Below are positions 46,393 to 56,826 of a stretch of 64,000 nt of DNA, piece after piece. The translations under genes and the position numbers were made by a program. The notes beneath the pieces were generated by a model that ran no database searches, was not told the DNA's origin, and was given only the letters and a program-made list of their open reading frames with translations. Source of the stretch: Aplectana chamaeleonis (taxonomy: Eukaryota; Nematoda; Chromadorea; Rhabditida; Cosmocercidae); assembly GCA_029168955.1 (NCBI GenBank), contig JAPDOI010000380.1, positions 632,079 to 696,078 of the forward strand. The letters are read 5' to 3'. How positions within the stretch are numbered: the stretch's first letter is position 1; each line of letters begins with the position of its first letter.

Positions 46393-47165
46393 TTTGCGCC
46401 AACGCGCAACAAGGAACGCAAAGTATCAGTGCGATTGGTGTCGACCGCAATACATTATTCACTAGGGTCGAAAATTCCGCCGATGGGGCTGAAGTGTGGC
46501 CCCCTGGTCCGTTCTGATCCAGCTGTGTCCGTCCCGGTCGATACGTATGCAGTTGCGATGCTAACTCAGGTGGAAAATGGTGACCGGACTGAGCCAGCAA
46601 AGTGCGCTCGAGTACGCTTGCATACTTCATTGGCATGCAGCCGGCCCATTAAGCCCCCCCCCGTCATAGTCGGCCGGAGGCCAGGCTGAGCAGTCCTATT
46701 CCATCCCTAGTGGTCCTGAGCTGTCCTCTCCCATCCCTAGCGATCCTGCGCCTTGCGTGTCTGCTGCGTGCCAATCGATTACGGAGGCGCACTCGAGCGC
46801 ACCGCGGCTGGCAGAATCCGGCCGTAACGGGGGAATTTCCCATCTCAGCACGCAATGCATAGCATTCTTAACTACCGTGACGGTCATAGCTGGATAAGGA
46901 CGGATCATGCAGGCTCAGAACGGCCACAGCGAGGGGATTTTTAGACCTAAGTGAGCAATGTATTGCATGCGTATATACCGGTATGGCCACGGGCGGCACA
47001 GACGTGCTCAAACCGGTCAAAACGGATGGATTTTTGCACCCCATTTGCATGCTCATCTGGCTACAACCGATCGGCCGACTATGAAGAGGGTCTGAGGGCG
47101 GCTCAGAACGGTGCAGGATCACTACGGATGGTAGAGGCCGGCTCCGGATCACGGTGACGGTGGAG
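46393..47165. repeat. Degenerate repeats in both orientations
   Basis: Blocks such as AATCC(A/T)TCCGTT...TGAGCACGTC (near 45980 and, inverted, 47010-47035), TTTGCGTTCC and TACGTATGCA recur in direct and inverted orientation from about 45950 to 47165. The short frames through them share peptide pieces such as KNPS, which comes from the repeat. No gene is supported. Confidence 0.5.
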
Positions 47166-47274
47166 CACGGCGCAGTACCATCCAACTTTGGTCCAACCTC
47201 ATAAGTCGGGCGATTTGCTCAGCCCCCCCCCCCTTGTGAGGAAATCCGCGTTCACCTGTATGGCTGCCCACCTG

Positions 47275-47465
47275 TGACAACGTACCCAAAATTTCATGGA
47301 CGCGGCTTTAAGCCGAACAGTGCTACTTAGGGTGGGCGGAGCCTGTTTTTATGCCCTGAGGCCATATAGAAGCAAATTCGGGCATGTAAACCACATTCTG
47401 TGATTGGCTGTCCTGGTGTGAAAACGCACCCAAGATTTCATGGACGCAGCACGTATGGGAAGGCA
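47275..47465. repeat. Extra copy of the ~175-bp foldback arm unit
   Basis: It contains CCCAAAATTTCATGGACGC, GGGTGGGCGGAGCCTG, GGGCATGTAAACCACATT and GTGATTGGCTG, in the same order as in the left arm of the 3091-4655 foldback. It covers slightly more than one unit. Confidence 0.8.
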
Positions 47466-48044
47466 GAAATTTTCTTAAAGAGAGCGGATTTACAAACATT
47501 AGCTGTAAGCATTTGTTTGTTTCCAAATAGCTTTTTTTAAAGAGAGTGAACTTACAAACATTAGAACAAACTTACAAACAACGTTACAACAAACTTACAA
47601 ACAACTTACAAAAAACATTGTTTCCTTTCAACGCCACACTAAACTTTCGATGTTTAGTTTATAAGTGCGCCGCCAAATCAATAGTACATCATTTCAAAAA
47701 ATTTTCAACGTTTCTTTGGTGTTTAATCGCATGCCTAATCAAGTGCACCAAGTATTTCACATCTTCTAACAAGCTTCTCACAAATATACTATGCCAAATC
47801 ATAACCCTTTTACAGCGAAGCAAACAGTTTAAATTCAATCCATTGGGAGTTGGTCGTATTGGGTGGGGGGTTCAGCAAGCAAACAGGCGGGTTTCCACGG
47901 TCTGTAGATTCAGGGTTGCTCAGATGCGGCCATTTTGGCTTGCTCTTCTTACGCTTTCGCGGCGTTGGATTTCTGGTTCAGCCCGCACAAGTCTATCAAC
48001 GTCCCTACCTCAACTAAATTGGCGAACTTTTCTTTTCCTTTTGA
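47466..48044. other. Gene-free stretch with short direct repeats
   Basis: AAAGAGAGYGRAYTTACAAACATTAG-like segments start near 47475 and 47534, and AACTTACAAACAA recurs at 47570-47610. Frames of 182 and 70 codons at 47546-48147 overlap and are not convincing. Confidence 0.4.
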
Positions 48045-48515
48045 ATGTCTCACATTCAGGTGTCGGATCACGTTGGAGTTCGCATCCAGGATGAGTGTAT
48101 TTTTGGATTCCTGCAGTTGCGTGCACAGGACCCGTATCTTGGTTTAGACGACACGAATTGCACCTTTTTGGGGACTCGGTTTTGGGTCAGTTATATTTTT
48201 TGTCGTTGTTTTTTAACGTGGTACCTATAGGTTGTAGATTGCTCACTATCGATTCAATTTCTCATTCAAGAACCACTGGCCTATCGACCGCTGCCGCTCT
48301 CTCAATCCGGTAATCCAGTGATGTCTACGGTTGCATTCTTCGCTTCTGTTGTTGATTCCAGAGTCGTGCAAGCGGCAACCGAGGCTGCTGTCGAGGAGTT
48401 TGCAAACATTGAGGATGAGGTAGCTTTTTACCTGACGTACCTTGTCAATTATTATGATTGGTCTGGGGAAAATGCCTTTTTAGGTGCCCTCACTGGTGCT
48501 GAAGTCGCATGCTAA
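48045..48515 (+). CDS. Candidate two-exon gene of unknown function
   Basis: A frame from ATG 48045 to TGG ending 48185 meets a 45-bp interval (48186-48230) that starts GTCAGT and ends CTATAG, the size and form of a short nematode intron. The next exon continues without a stop for 95 codons to TAA at 48513-48515. The joined product would be about 141 residues. Exon 1 contains [18 protein letters not shown]; exon 2 is Ala/Val-rich and then acidic ([19 protein letters not shown]). I recognise no domain. The splice pair is inferred, the upstream start could lie in another exon, and chance cannot be excluded. Confidence 0.3.
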
Positions 48516-48749
48516 GAACCTGCTAGGAGCGATTGAATTGCTTCTCAAGAATGTGAAATTGGATATAATTGTTAATGCAGATTCTTTAGCGTAGTTGTTC
48601 CGTGAAGGGAGTATACTCACTTTTATGTTGAATTTTGATTAATGAACTAGTTTTCAGCAGTTGTAATACAGTGTAGTCCAACTATTTCAAATACCTTCCA
48701 CACACTGTCCTCTACTTTCCACAGCATCATATAATTTCAGGTTCTAGGT
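48516..48749. other. Short gene-free gap
   Basis: AT-rich sequence between the candidate gene and the minisatellite; no features. Confidence 0.4.
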
Positions 48750-50065
48750 CGCGGCGCACGCTCTATATGAAGTGCTACTAGTTTTAAACCATGCGGGGCG
48801 CGCTCTGGATGAAGCGCTACTAGCTTTGAACCACGCTGGGCACGCTCTGCATAGAGCGCTACTAGTTTTAAGCCACGCGGGGCACGCTCTATATGAAGCA
48901 CAACTAGTTCTACACCACATGGGGCGCGCTTTGGCTGAAAGGCTACTAGCTTCTAATCACGCGTGACACGCTTTGGATGAAGCGCTACCAGCTTTGAACC
49001 ACAGGGGGACACGCTGTGTATGAAGCGCTACTAGTTTTTAACCACTTTGGGCACGCTCTGCATAGAGCGCTGATGTTTTTTTTAGCACGCGGGGCGCGAT
49101 TTGGATGAACCGCCACCAGTTCTAAACCACGCGGCGCGCGTTAAACGTAAAGCGCTACTAGTTTTAAGCCACGCGGGGCACGCTCTATATGAAGCACAAC
49201 TAGTTCTACACCACGTGGGGCGCGCTCTGGATGAAGCGCCTCTGGCTTAAGACTACGCGGCGCACGCTTTAAATGAAGCGATACTAGCATATAGCCACGC
49301 AGCGCACGCCCTAGATGAAGCGCTACCAGCTTTGAACCACGCTGGGCACGCTCTGCATAGAGCGCTACTAGTTTTAAGCCACGCGAGGCACGCTCTATAT
49401 GAAGCGCAACTAGTTCTACACCACGTGGGGCACGCTCTGGCTGAAAGGCTACTAGCTTTATACCACGCGGGACACGCTCTAGATGAAGCGCGACTAGCTT
49501 TGAACCACGCGGCGACTGCTCTGCATGAAGCGTTACTAGCTTTAAACACCGCGGGGCACGCTCTGCTTGGAGCGCTATTGGTTTTTCACCACGCGGCGCA
49601 CGCCCTAGATGAAGCGCTACTAGCTTTAAACAACGCGGGACACGCTCTGGCTGAAAGGCTGCTAGCTTAAAACCACGCGGGGCACGCTCTGAATGGAGCG
49701 ATATTGGTTTTTTAACACGCGGGCACGCTCTGCTTGAAACGCTACTAGATTGCAACCGCGCGGCGCATGCTCTACACGAAGCGCTATTGTTTTTTTTACC
49801 ACGCGGCGCACGCCCTAGATGAAACGCTACTAGCTTTAGACAACACGCTTTGGATGAAGCGCTACTGGCTTTAAATCACGCGGCGCACGCTCTCCATGAA
49901 GCGTTACTAGCTTAGCCGCGCGGCGCACGCTCTACGCGAAGCGCTATTGGTCTTTTACGGCGTACGCTTTGTATCAAGCTCACAACGCGTTGCACGCTTT
50001 GTATGAAGCGCTACTAACAGCTCGAAACGCGTCGCACGCTCTGCTTCGAGCGTAACTGGTTTTCT
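48750..50065. repeat. 42-bp minisatellite with 14-codon period on both strands
   Basis: About 30 units of 42 bp (GAAGCGCTACTAGCTTTGAA followed by CCACGCGGGGCACGCTCT with variation). The + strand at 49332-49670 is open for eight consecutive units of the form ALLALNHAGHALDE, and the - strand at 49755-49141 is open for 204 codons. Units drift more toward the right end, and indels appear after about 49670. I annotate it as a minisatellite; whether any unit is translated is unknown. Confidence 0.92.
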
Positions 50066-50249
50066 ACGACGCGGCTTACGCCGTCCCATGGAGCGCCTGT
50101 GTTCCTCATCAGCAACTCAGTTGGAAATGCAACCGGACGTCACCTCGAGCGGACCTCAGTCGCCCGGACAGCAACCTCGGTCGACCGACAAGCTGCCCGA
50201 TTTTCGCTCGGAGCGGAGAGACAGCGACGCTCGAGTTGCTGTCCTGGTC

Positions 50250-50727
50250 CGCTCCGAGCGGCCAATCGTCTGAGTAGCCACTTCTGTTATCTGATCCACA
50301 TCACCGTAATATTCGCACACCACTCCATGCTGCTATTTCTACATTGGATCATCAAAGATGGGCCACCTCTGAGCTCACACGAAAGAGGCTACAACAAATC
50401 GAGCACACTAGATTTGTGTCTGAGTACCTGACCTGCGCCCCTTCCAACTCGATCCTTGGTGTCGTGCCTCCTACAGTTGATGATAGAGAGGAAAATCTGC
50501 CCAGGCGCTCACGCGTCACTCTGGCAGGTCTACGTTGCGGTCATTCTTTATACCTCAAAGCCTACGTACACAACATCGACGAGTCGGTCCCAGGTAAATG
50601 TCCTGACTGTCAGAATACTGGGCATGATACATTGCATTTATTTTCATGCTCCGCCAGACCTACTTCTCTGTCTGCTTGTGATATGTGGAGCGAGCCTTGT
50701 GATGTAGCTGCCTTTCTACGCCTATGA
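50250..50727 (+). pseudogene. 3' end of a LINE ORF2 with a C-terminal zinc knuckle
   Basis: The frame 50344-50727 encodes LTRKRLQQIEHTRF, LRCGHSLYLKAYVHNID, the knuckle CPDCQNTGHDTLHLFSC and a tail with PTSLSACDMWSEPCDVAAFL. This layout is the C-terminus of LINE ORF2 proteins of the Jockey/R1/I type, in which the knuckle follows the RT and optional RNase H domain. It differs in family from the CR1-like copies. The natural stop is TGA at 50725-50727. Downstream are an AAG-repeat and AATAAA near 50842. The RT is missing, so this is a 5'-truncated copy. Confidence 0.7.
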
Positions 50728-51301
50728 GAAGAAACTGCTGTGGCCGATAAGAAGAAGAAGAAGACCGCCGTCTCCACCCCAACAAACTTACGCTTATGTG
50801 GAGGAGCGCTTATAACTCCGTCCAGAGCAATGCTTTACAAATAAAGAGCGTACTCGTTTTCTGCGTGAAGAAGTGGTTTGGTAAATGTATATCCCCTTTG
50901 GGATGGCCACCTTATCCAAGCATCCTTCCTCAAAAGGTCAAGGCTAAAACTATCCAACCGTAAATTTTTTCTCATAACAGTGTTGCCCTCCTTGGCTTCA
51001 ACTGAACTGTTTGGTAGAGCGATGATTCCCTATGCTTTCGTAATCAAAAGTTGGGCGAAACCTGGCAGAGGTGTGGTACATAAATAAAATTAGAGTTTCC
51101 ATTTTCCCTATTAAAGCCGTTCTTATCCCCCGTATGTGTACTGAATATTTATTCTAGTGCTGCTCCAAAATGTCACTTTGAAACCCAACCTCCAGCCTAC
51201 TTCGATATGGAAACACCTCATCACTGAAATGCTATGGTGTTTCCACATCGAATGAGGTTTGGGTCATGTGTGGGCTCATTACTCATTATCAGTTAAGATT
51301 T
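50728..51301. other. Gene-free stretch with a hairpin
   Basis: A hairpin at 51182-51270 pairs ACTTCGATATGGAAACACC with GGTGTTTCCACATCGAA, and outer AACCCAACCT with AGGTTTGGGT. It may be part of the hAT-like element whose end follows. Confidence 0.5.
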
Positions 51302-51382
51302 ACGAATTACGATTTACGAATTACGAGGATTTTCAAAAATTACGATTTACGAAAATACAAAATTCAGTTACGCACAGCCCTG
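51302..51382. mobile_element. hAT-like element end (TTACGAA heptamer type)
   Basis: Read from 51382 leftward on the - strand the tip is CAGGGCTGTGCG. The 51295-51360 interval is a 7-bp-period array of ATTACGA/TTTACGA. It abuts BEL copy B inside integrase, at TAATGAAT (51383-51390), which would be the target duplication. I found neither the partner end nor the rest of integrase to the left, so a deletion or a longer rearrangement followed. Confidence 0.65.
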
Positions 51383-52748
51383 TAATGAATTGCCATTCAA
51401 ATGCGTGTTGAGCTGTGAAGCTGCGTATTTGAGAGTCATTGGCGAACTGAAGGCACTGATTGTGGAGGATCTCGCTGCCCAACTTGAAAGTTGGAGCATT
51501 ATCTGAGATCACAAAGTCTGGTGCACCTCTACGCGCAATGAATCTGCGAAGTGCGAGCAAGAACTCCACCGTAGCGTTGTTATGAACAACTTTCAGGTGT
51601 ACGGCACGAGTTGTCATACAGGTGTACAGACAAACCCATACCTTGCGAGTTCCTGCAGGCTGCGTATTGACCACAAGTTGTCCGAAGTAGTCTAAACCGA
51701 TCTTTTGGAAGGGTCTGTCAACAGTGACTCTTTCGGCCGGTAGATCAGGCGGATTAGGATACTCGTAGGCACGACCTTGGTACCTAGTGCAAGTAACACA
51801 TTTGGCGAGTAATTGGCGTACTGTGAAATAGATCTGCAGAATAACGAAACGTTTGCGTAGTATTGTGACGGTATGTCTGGTTCCTGCATGAAGCAGTTTT
51901 AGATGATCCTGCATCACAAGCGCATTAGTGAGCGAATGATCGCAGAAAAGCAAAATGGACTTTTCTGGCATAGTAATGATATTGGCATTTGCCATACGCG
52001 TATTAACGCGAACAATTGAAATAGCGTCTCTGAACGTGTTGAGTGTATTAACAGGTGCTGACATGAACCTGTGAGCGCATTCACGTTGATGTTCGCGTAT
52101 TAGGATGGATTCTGCACTAGAGAAATCATCCTGCGTAATCTCTGGAACAGAGGCGATTTCAGTGAGCGGAATAGACTGATTGAGCCGTACTTGTTTCTCT
52201 GTAGAAATTCTGTCGTACACGAATGTACGTAGGAATTTGTGAACAAGTGCGGTCGAGCGTACTAATTTGCGATACTGACCAATTCGAATGGATGGCAGTG
52301 CGGACTTGCGCGGAGTAGTGTCTGCAATGGACGATTGGAGCACAAAGTCCAATTCCGTTTCCGGTACTGAAGTGGGTGTGATGGAAAAGTCCATTTCAGT
52401 GTTCGGCCATTGGCCAGGCGGAGTAGACAGGAACGGCGGACCGTTCCACCAGATGTGCTGTGCAATCTCGTTAGCTGTTAGACCACGAGTAGCACAATCT
52501 GCTGGATTTTGCGTAGTATTGACGTAGTAAAATTTGCTTTCAATTTCTGCCTGAGCAAAAATTTCAAGCGCGGAATGAATCTGCTGTATACGATTCGCGA
52601 TTAAGGTTTTCATTGGTCGCTTGGAATGGATCCAATGAAGCGTAATAAGTGAGTCTGAGAAGATTCTCACCGTCGTAATGGCGATTTTCAATTCCTTAAC
52701 AAGGAATTGAGCGAGTTTCACTGCAATATGGCAAGCCATGAGTTCCAA
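51383..52748 (-). pseudogene. BEL RNase H and integrase, copy B (3' end lost)
   Basis: The frame opens at ELMACHIAVKLAQFL, directly after the 7-bp duplication at 52755-52767 that puts it out of phase with RT. It includes the DSLITLHWIHS RNase H segment, the HHCC zinc domain (HLKLLHAGTRH...CVTC) and the first two integrase catalytic residues (IGLDYFGQL and FVISDNAPTF). At 51390 the element sequence stops within FEWQFIT, and the remaining ~15 codons of the open frame are hAT-like sequence. The catalytic Glu and C-terminal domain are therefore missing. Confidence 0.9.
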
Positions 52749-52755
52749 ACGAGGT

Positions 52756-53794
52756 ATGGTTTATGGTTAACTTCTCGTCTGGAGCAACTCTGGTTTTGCT
52801 CATAAGCAGGTGCGTAATAGGTTTTCCGTTAGCTGCTGTACACTGAAGGTACGCAACTGCGGAGTACATACGTTGTGAGGCGTCTGCGAATATCAGGAAT
52901 GCGTATTTACAAGGTTCGTCACCAAAGGTGATGAATCGCGGAATATTACAAGAATATCCATCGATATCTTGTGCGATGTCGTTCCAACGCGCGGAATAGT
53001 GATCGTTGAAGGGGGTATCCCACTCGTATTTGTCGCGCCATAATTCCTGCATAAACAGCTTGGCTTTGACAAACAGCGGAGCGACAATCCCTAACGGATC
53101 AAATTGAGAGGCTAATGCCTTTAGCGTATTTCTTTTCGTGTTGACCACGAAAGGAGCGAGGTTGACCGATACATGAAGAGTGTCAAGACCTGGATTCCAA
53201 GGGATTCCAAGCAACTTGACGGTATCGGTTGTGCGAATTATACTATCTTCGTGCGGAATATGGTCCATGACCTGCGTACTATTGCACATGAACTTCCGAA
53301 GGTTCATCTGCATGCGTTGAAAGGTTTCCTTACAATCACGTTGTTTCTTAATGCATTGGTCGATGCTGTTTGCACCGACTAGGACATTATCCACGCAGGT
53401 ATTTGCAAGTACATCTTCTCTTATCGTATTATGGCGATCTCTTTCCAGGGCGTATTTTATCGACATGTTTAGCAAAAATGGTGAAACATTAATGCCAAAG
53501 ACGATGCGAGTGAAGCGTAATATGCGGAGATTGTCTGGTGTTGGAGGACGAGAAGTGTCCTTCAGCCAGAGGAATCTCGTGGCATCTCTCTGATCCTCCT
53601 GGAGGTGGATCTGATGAAATGCCTTTTCGTCGCCTGCTATGAGCAGATAACGGCGTAGTCTTGAGCGTATTAATGCTCCAGCGAGATCTGGTAGCATGGA
53701 TGGTCCTTGATACAGGCAGTCATTAGGGCTTGGACGGCCTTTTAAATGACTGCAAGCATCGAAGACTATGTATATTGCCGTAGTAGAACTCTCT
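52756..53794 (-). pseudogene. BEL reverse transcriptase, copy B
   Basis: One open frame carries FDACSHLKGRPSPNDC, LLIAGDEKAFHQIHL and CVDNVLVGAN (53386-53397), then continues past the position of the copy A stop through ASQFDPLGIVAPLFVKAKLF to KLTINHTS, where the 7-bp duplication shifts it. Two changes hit key residues: ADVEKAF-type has become AGDEKAF, and the YVDD motif reads CVDN. The N-terminal part lies beyond the TTAA element (54281-54700). The second-Asp change is shared with copy A. Confidence 0.88.
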
Positions 53795-53798
53795 TTGA

Positions 53799-54276
53799 AG
53801 GCACAGTCCAAGCTCAGGGGCGAAATCCGAGATTTTCACAAAATTGTGAAGTTCACCCACCCTACATAGCCCCTGCCGAATGCGAGCTCTCAATTCCTCC
53901 GAATAAGCGAGATATAGAGGGAAGCCACCCTGGGGAGCCCATCCCAGGAAGCCACTTTGGCACGCCTCCTTTACGATCCTTCGAGCTCAACAGCGGCGAG
54001 ATGAGCGATGGTTCCCGACCAGTAGCCCCGTTCTTCCCTTCATTCTCAGTCTATTTCTTTATTCAGGTCGGCTCGCATACATCGGTTGCAAATGACGGAA
54101 GTTACGAGCCTCGGACAACTCGTCCACCATGCTTCCGTAGCACAGTTTTTGAGGGGCCATAACTTCGTTCCTAGGGAATCTTGCACGATTCCAAAGGCAT
54201 CATTGGAATCAGTGTGAGACCGCTCTCAAGATAGGCAGAGAAACAGAAAAAACGATTCTGAGGTTGGACTGTGCAT
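53799..54276. mobile_element. TTAA-type element inside BEL copy B, AGGCACAGTCC type
   Basis: The ends AGGCACAGTCCAAGCTC and GAGGTTGGACTGTGCAT are flanked by TTGA (53795-53798) and TTAA (54277-54280). BEL copy A (near 40014) runs straight through the site with a single TCAA, giving an empty-site control for a 4-bp duplication. The core GGACAACTCGTCCACC is at 54113-54128. The interior is homologous, in reverse, to the AGGCAGTG type at 62442. Confidence 0.92.
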
Positions 54277-54280
54277 TTAA

Positions 54281-54713
54281 GGACAGCTTGATGAGGCATA
54301 TAGTATACCTTCGGTCCATCAAACAAGAATTCAGCGCATTCCTCAACTATCCTTGAACTGAACTGCTTTTCAAACGTGGAGCAGTATGCTGCCCAGAGCT
54401 GAGGTTTAGCCTGGAGCGAGCGATACTGATGTTCCAAGCGTTTGAGAGCAAGTATTTTGTTATCGGATAGGGACGGATGTTTCGGTTTCCACGAAACTGA
54501 ACGCGTGTTACACCGTTATCGTACTGAACGGTAGCGTAATAGTTTTGGATGACTTGCTGATCTTAAGCATCGTCATCCTGCGCGTCGTGAATTCCGAGGA
54601 ATTCCAGATCCCAAAGTTGTCGATGGTCAGGTTCTTGACTGTTGGGAATCTGGTGCGAATCTGAGTGCGAAGTAGAAGCGTATGCGGCTAAAGCACTACG
54701 TACTTGCGTAGTC
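54281..54713 (-). pseudogene. BEL segment between protease and RT, copy B
   Basis: In pieces, the - strand gives LWDLEFLGI, DNKILALKRLEHQYRSLQ and VEECAEFLFDGPKVYYMPH, the conserved lead-in to BEL/Pao reverse transcriptase. Short frame breaks or stops lie between 54440 and 54600. It joins RT across the TTAA element. Confidence 0.7.
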
Positions 54714-55274
54714 TTACGAGTGCGTATTCCAGAAATGACTGGGCCAAATCTGGTGCGTATTAGATTGAATCCGGACGGGAGTCGAAAAATCTTCGAGACG
54801 TCTACTATTTTCCAGTAGTGGACAAAACCAACAAGAATGTCTATGTCGAGTAGTTCCCGGATTTTGCAGACGTGATCTACGAAGTGCTTCGAAATCTTCC
54901 TGCGAAATATGCGATTGCGGATTGAGCGAAGTAGTCACTTTTCGGGTACGGAAATGCATCCTGAAGGGTACATCTGCGTGATCCCTCAAAGTCGCGGTTA
55001 CCAGCGATGAGGTTTCCGTGGTGGAATATCCTCCAAAGCTGTGCGTAGTAAGCTTAGAGGGCTGCCGGAAGGCTAATCCTAAGCGCTTAGCGGTATTCTC
55101 TTTGATGAAGCTGTGTTGAGCTCCACTATCGAGCAGCAACACTAGAACTTCATCAGAGTGAGTATTAGAATTATAGATCCGCGAAATACAAACCATCAGA
55201 CGATATTCTGATTCATCAAATCCTGCTTGATTCGTCACTGCACATTGCTGTGAGTGGTGAACTATGATTTTCAT
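54714..55274 (-). CDS. BEL aspartic protease region
   Basis: The 186-codon frame contains VLLLDSGAQHSFI (residues ~46-58), the catalytic DSG motif of retropepsin-like proteases as in the DUF1758 region of BEL/Pao elements, followed by THSFGG and LNPQSHISQEDFEAL. It overlaps the end of gag by 59 bases in another frame, so natural expression would need frameshifting unless one copy has drifted. It cleaves the polyprotein in intact elements. Past ~residue 120 the frame departs from BEL-like sequence, suggesting a further frameshift before 54714. Confidence 0.75.
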   Translation of the reverse strand: MKIIVHHSQQCAVTNQAGFDESEYRLMVCISRIYNSNTHSDEVLVLLLDSGAQHSFIKENTAKRLGLAFRQPSKLTTHSFGGYSTTETSSLVTATLRDHADVPFRMHFRTRKVTTSLNPQSHISQEDFEALRRSRLQNPGTTRHRHSCWFCPLLENSRRLEDFSTPVRIQSNTHQIWPSHFWNTHS

Positions 55275-56826
55275 CAGAATCTCGAAGGTTTCCAGCGTAA
55301 TATGGCTCGAGGAAGTCGGTTAAGACCGGATTTTGATCTGACCGAGTTCTTGGGGCAAAGCGTATTCGATGCGGAGTATGAGAATTCCTTCTTCTATGAG
55401 AAGGATGGTTTCTCTGCGTATTGTAGCGATCACGAGAGCGATTTCTATGCGAATTGTAGTGATCGTAAGAACGATCTCTATGCGTATTATCGAGATCTCT
55501 GGACCGGCTGTTATGCCTGTACGGAGATCTTCCACGATCCCTAGACGAATGTCTGGGAAGGTGGGGCGTATTTCTGTGTCTGCTGGTAGATCTACTACGT
55601 GATCTACCACGCAAACAGAGCGTAGTATGATGCGGACCTCTACAGTATGAACAGTTCGAGGCGGTGCATCTTTCAGCGTAATGATTATCAGCGGAACATT
55701 TGACGCAAAGATTATCCAATCGGACAATGTTATTGCGACAATTGGGCGAATTAACATACGGGCAATGTCCTGATGCATTACCTTGTCGGAGACAAAGCTT
55801 ACACCTAGAAGCGGATATTCCCTGCGGCGTACTATCTCTGTGCGTATTTCTGTGGTGCGTATTTGGACTGAAATTTCGTCCGCGATTTGGACTTCTAGAT
55901 GGACTCCTAAAAGCACGCGAAGTAGATCTGAGCGAATTATAGGGCGTATTTTCACGCGAATCAGATCTGAGCGAAGTATGATGCGTATTTTCTCGCGAGG
56001 ATGATTTGAGCGAAGTAGTCGTAAGAGTTCGAGAATTTAGGGCAGTTTCCGAGGTGTCGGCAATTGTTTCAAAGGCTCGCACGATGCGATCTATTCCTTC
56101 TAGCAACTGCGGGACACTAAACGGATTCTGCGCCGAGTTCTCGAGCATTCCGACTTGCTCCATCGTCTCGGACAGAAACTTGCTGCGTATTATCTGCAGG
56201 ACAAAGATGTTGCTGTCGTGCTCTCCATACCGTTGGAGCTGTGTCCAGAAGGATTTGAGCTGCGCGAGCAGTACTCTTTGTTGCAGTGCGGATTTCCCAG
56301 CTGGTTCGAAAGCTTGAAGCTTACGGCTGAGCTGAGAGCGAATAAATTGTGGACGAAAATACGTCTCACAAAGCGTATTAATAGCTAGTTCATAATTTGC
56401 CGCAGTGATCTCCAAACCGGATACCATTGACAAGGCGTCTCCCTGTAGTGAGCTTCGGAGGTGATGAAATTTGACTATGGGTGGAACCGAGCAGTTTGAA
56501 TGAACTGCCGAGCCAAATACATCCCAAAACCCGGGAAAACGTTCCAAGTCTCCGGAAAAGGTAGGGAGATCAAACTTCGGCAAACGAATAGGCGTGGTAG
56601 GTAGCGAATTCACATTGGGCGAATTAAACACAGGCGTATTCACAATGGGCGAAGTCAAAATCGGCGGAATAAAATCTTGCGGATTACGATTATTTTGCTG
56701 ATTAGCAGCAATAGACGTAATATTTAGCGGCATAATTGGCGTGATATTCAGCGTATTCTTATCAGCGCTCATTGCCGACAGTGGAGAACTGGGGAATACA
56801 TTTTCAGCATTTTGAGCGGTGACGAG
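55216..56826 (-). CDS. BEL gag, main part
   Basis: The open frame reaches 56940, but its first ~38 codons are hAT-like DNA and true gag begins at 56826. It contains the DUF1759-type capsid-like block (LPKFDLPTFSGDLERFPGFW, KFHHLRSSLQGDA, LLAQLKSFW), a Ser/Arg-rich linker, three Cys units (CKLCLRQGNASGHC, CVKCSADNHYAERC, CSYCRGPHHTTLC) and an Arg/Asp/Tyr-rich tail with an 11-residue repeat (HRDRSYDHYNS / HRNRSRDRYNT). Gag packages element RNA. The sense strand is notable for dense ANTNCGC motifs. It ends at 55216, overlapping protease. Confidence 0.9.
   Translation of the reverse strand, partial: LVTAQNAENVFPSSPLSAMSADKNTLNITPIMPLNITSIAANQQNNRNPQDFIPPILTSPIVNTPVFNSPNVNSLPTTPIRLPKFDLPTFSGDLERFPGFWDVFGSAVHSNCSVPPIVKFHHLRSSLQGDALSMVSGLEITAANYELAINTLCETYFRPQFIRSQLSRKLQAFEPAGKSALQQRVLLAQLKSFWTQLQRYGEHDSNIFVLQIIRSKFLSETMEQVGMLENSAQNPFSVPQLLEGIDRIVRAFETIADTSETALNSRTLTTTSLKSSSRENTHHTSLRSDSRENTPYNSLRSTSRAFRSPSRSPNRGRNFSPNTHHRNTHRDSTPQGISASRCKLCLRQGNASGHCPYVNSPNCRNNIVRLDNLCVKCSADNHYAERCTASNCSYCRGPHHTTLCLRGRSRSRSTSRHRNTPHLPRHSSRDRGRSPYRHNSRSRDLDNTHRDRSYDHYNSHRNRSRDRYNTQRNHPSHRRRNSHTPHRIRFAPRTRSDQNPVLTDFLEPYYAGNLRDSDENHSSPLTAMCSDESSRI

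Noticed and set aside
55254..56388. + strand frames opposite BEL gag
   Set aside because: They are shadows of gag created by its repeated Arg/Ser codons.
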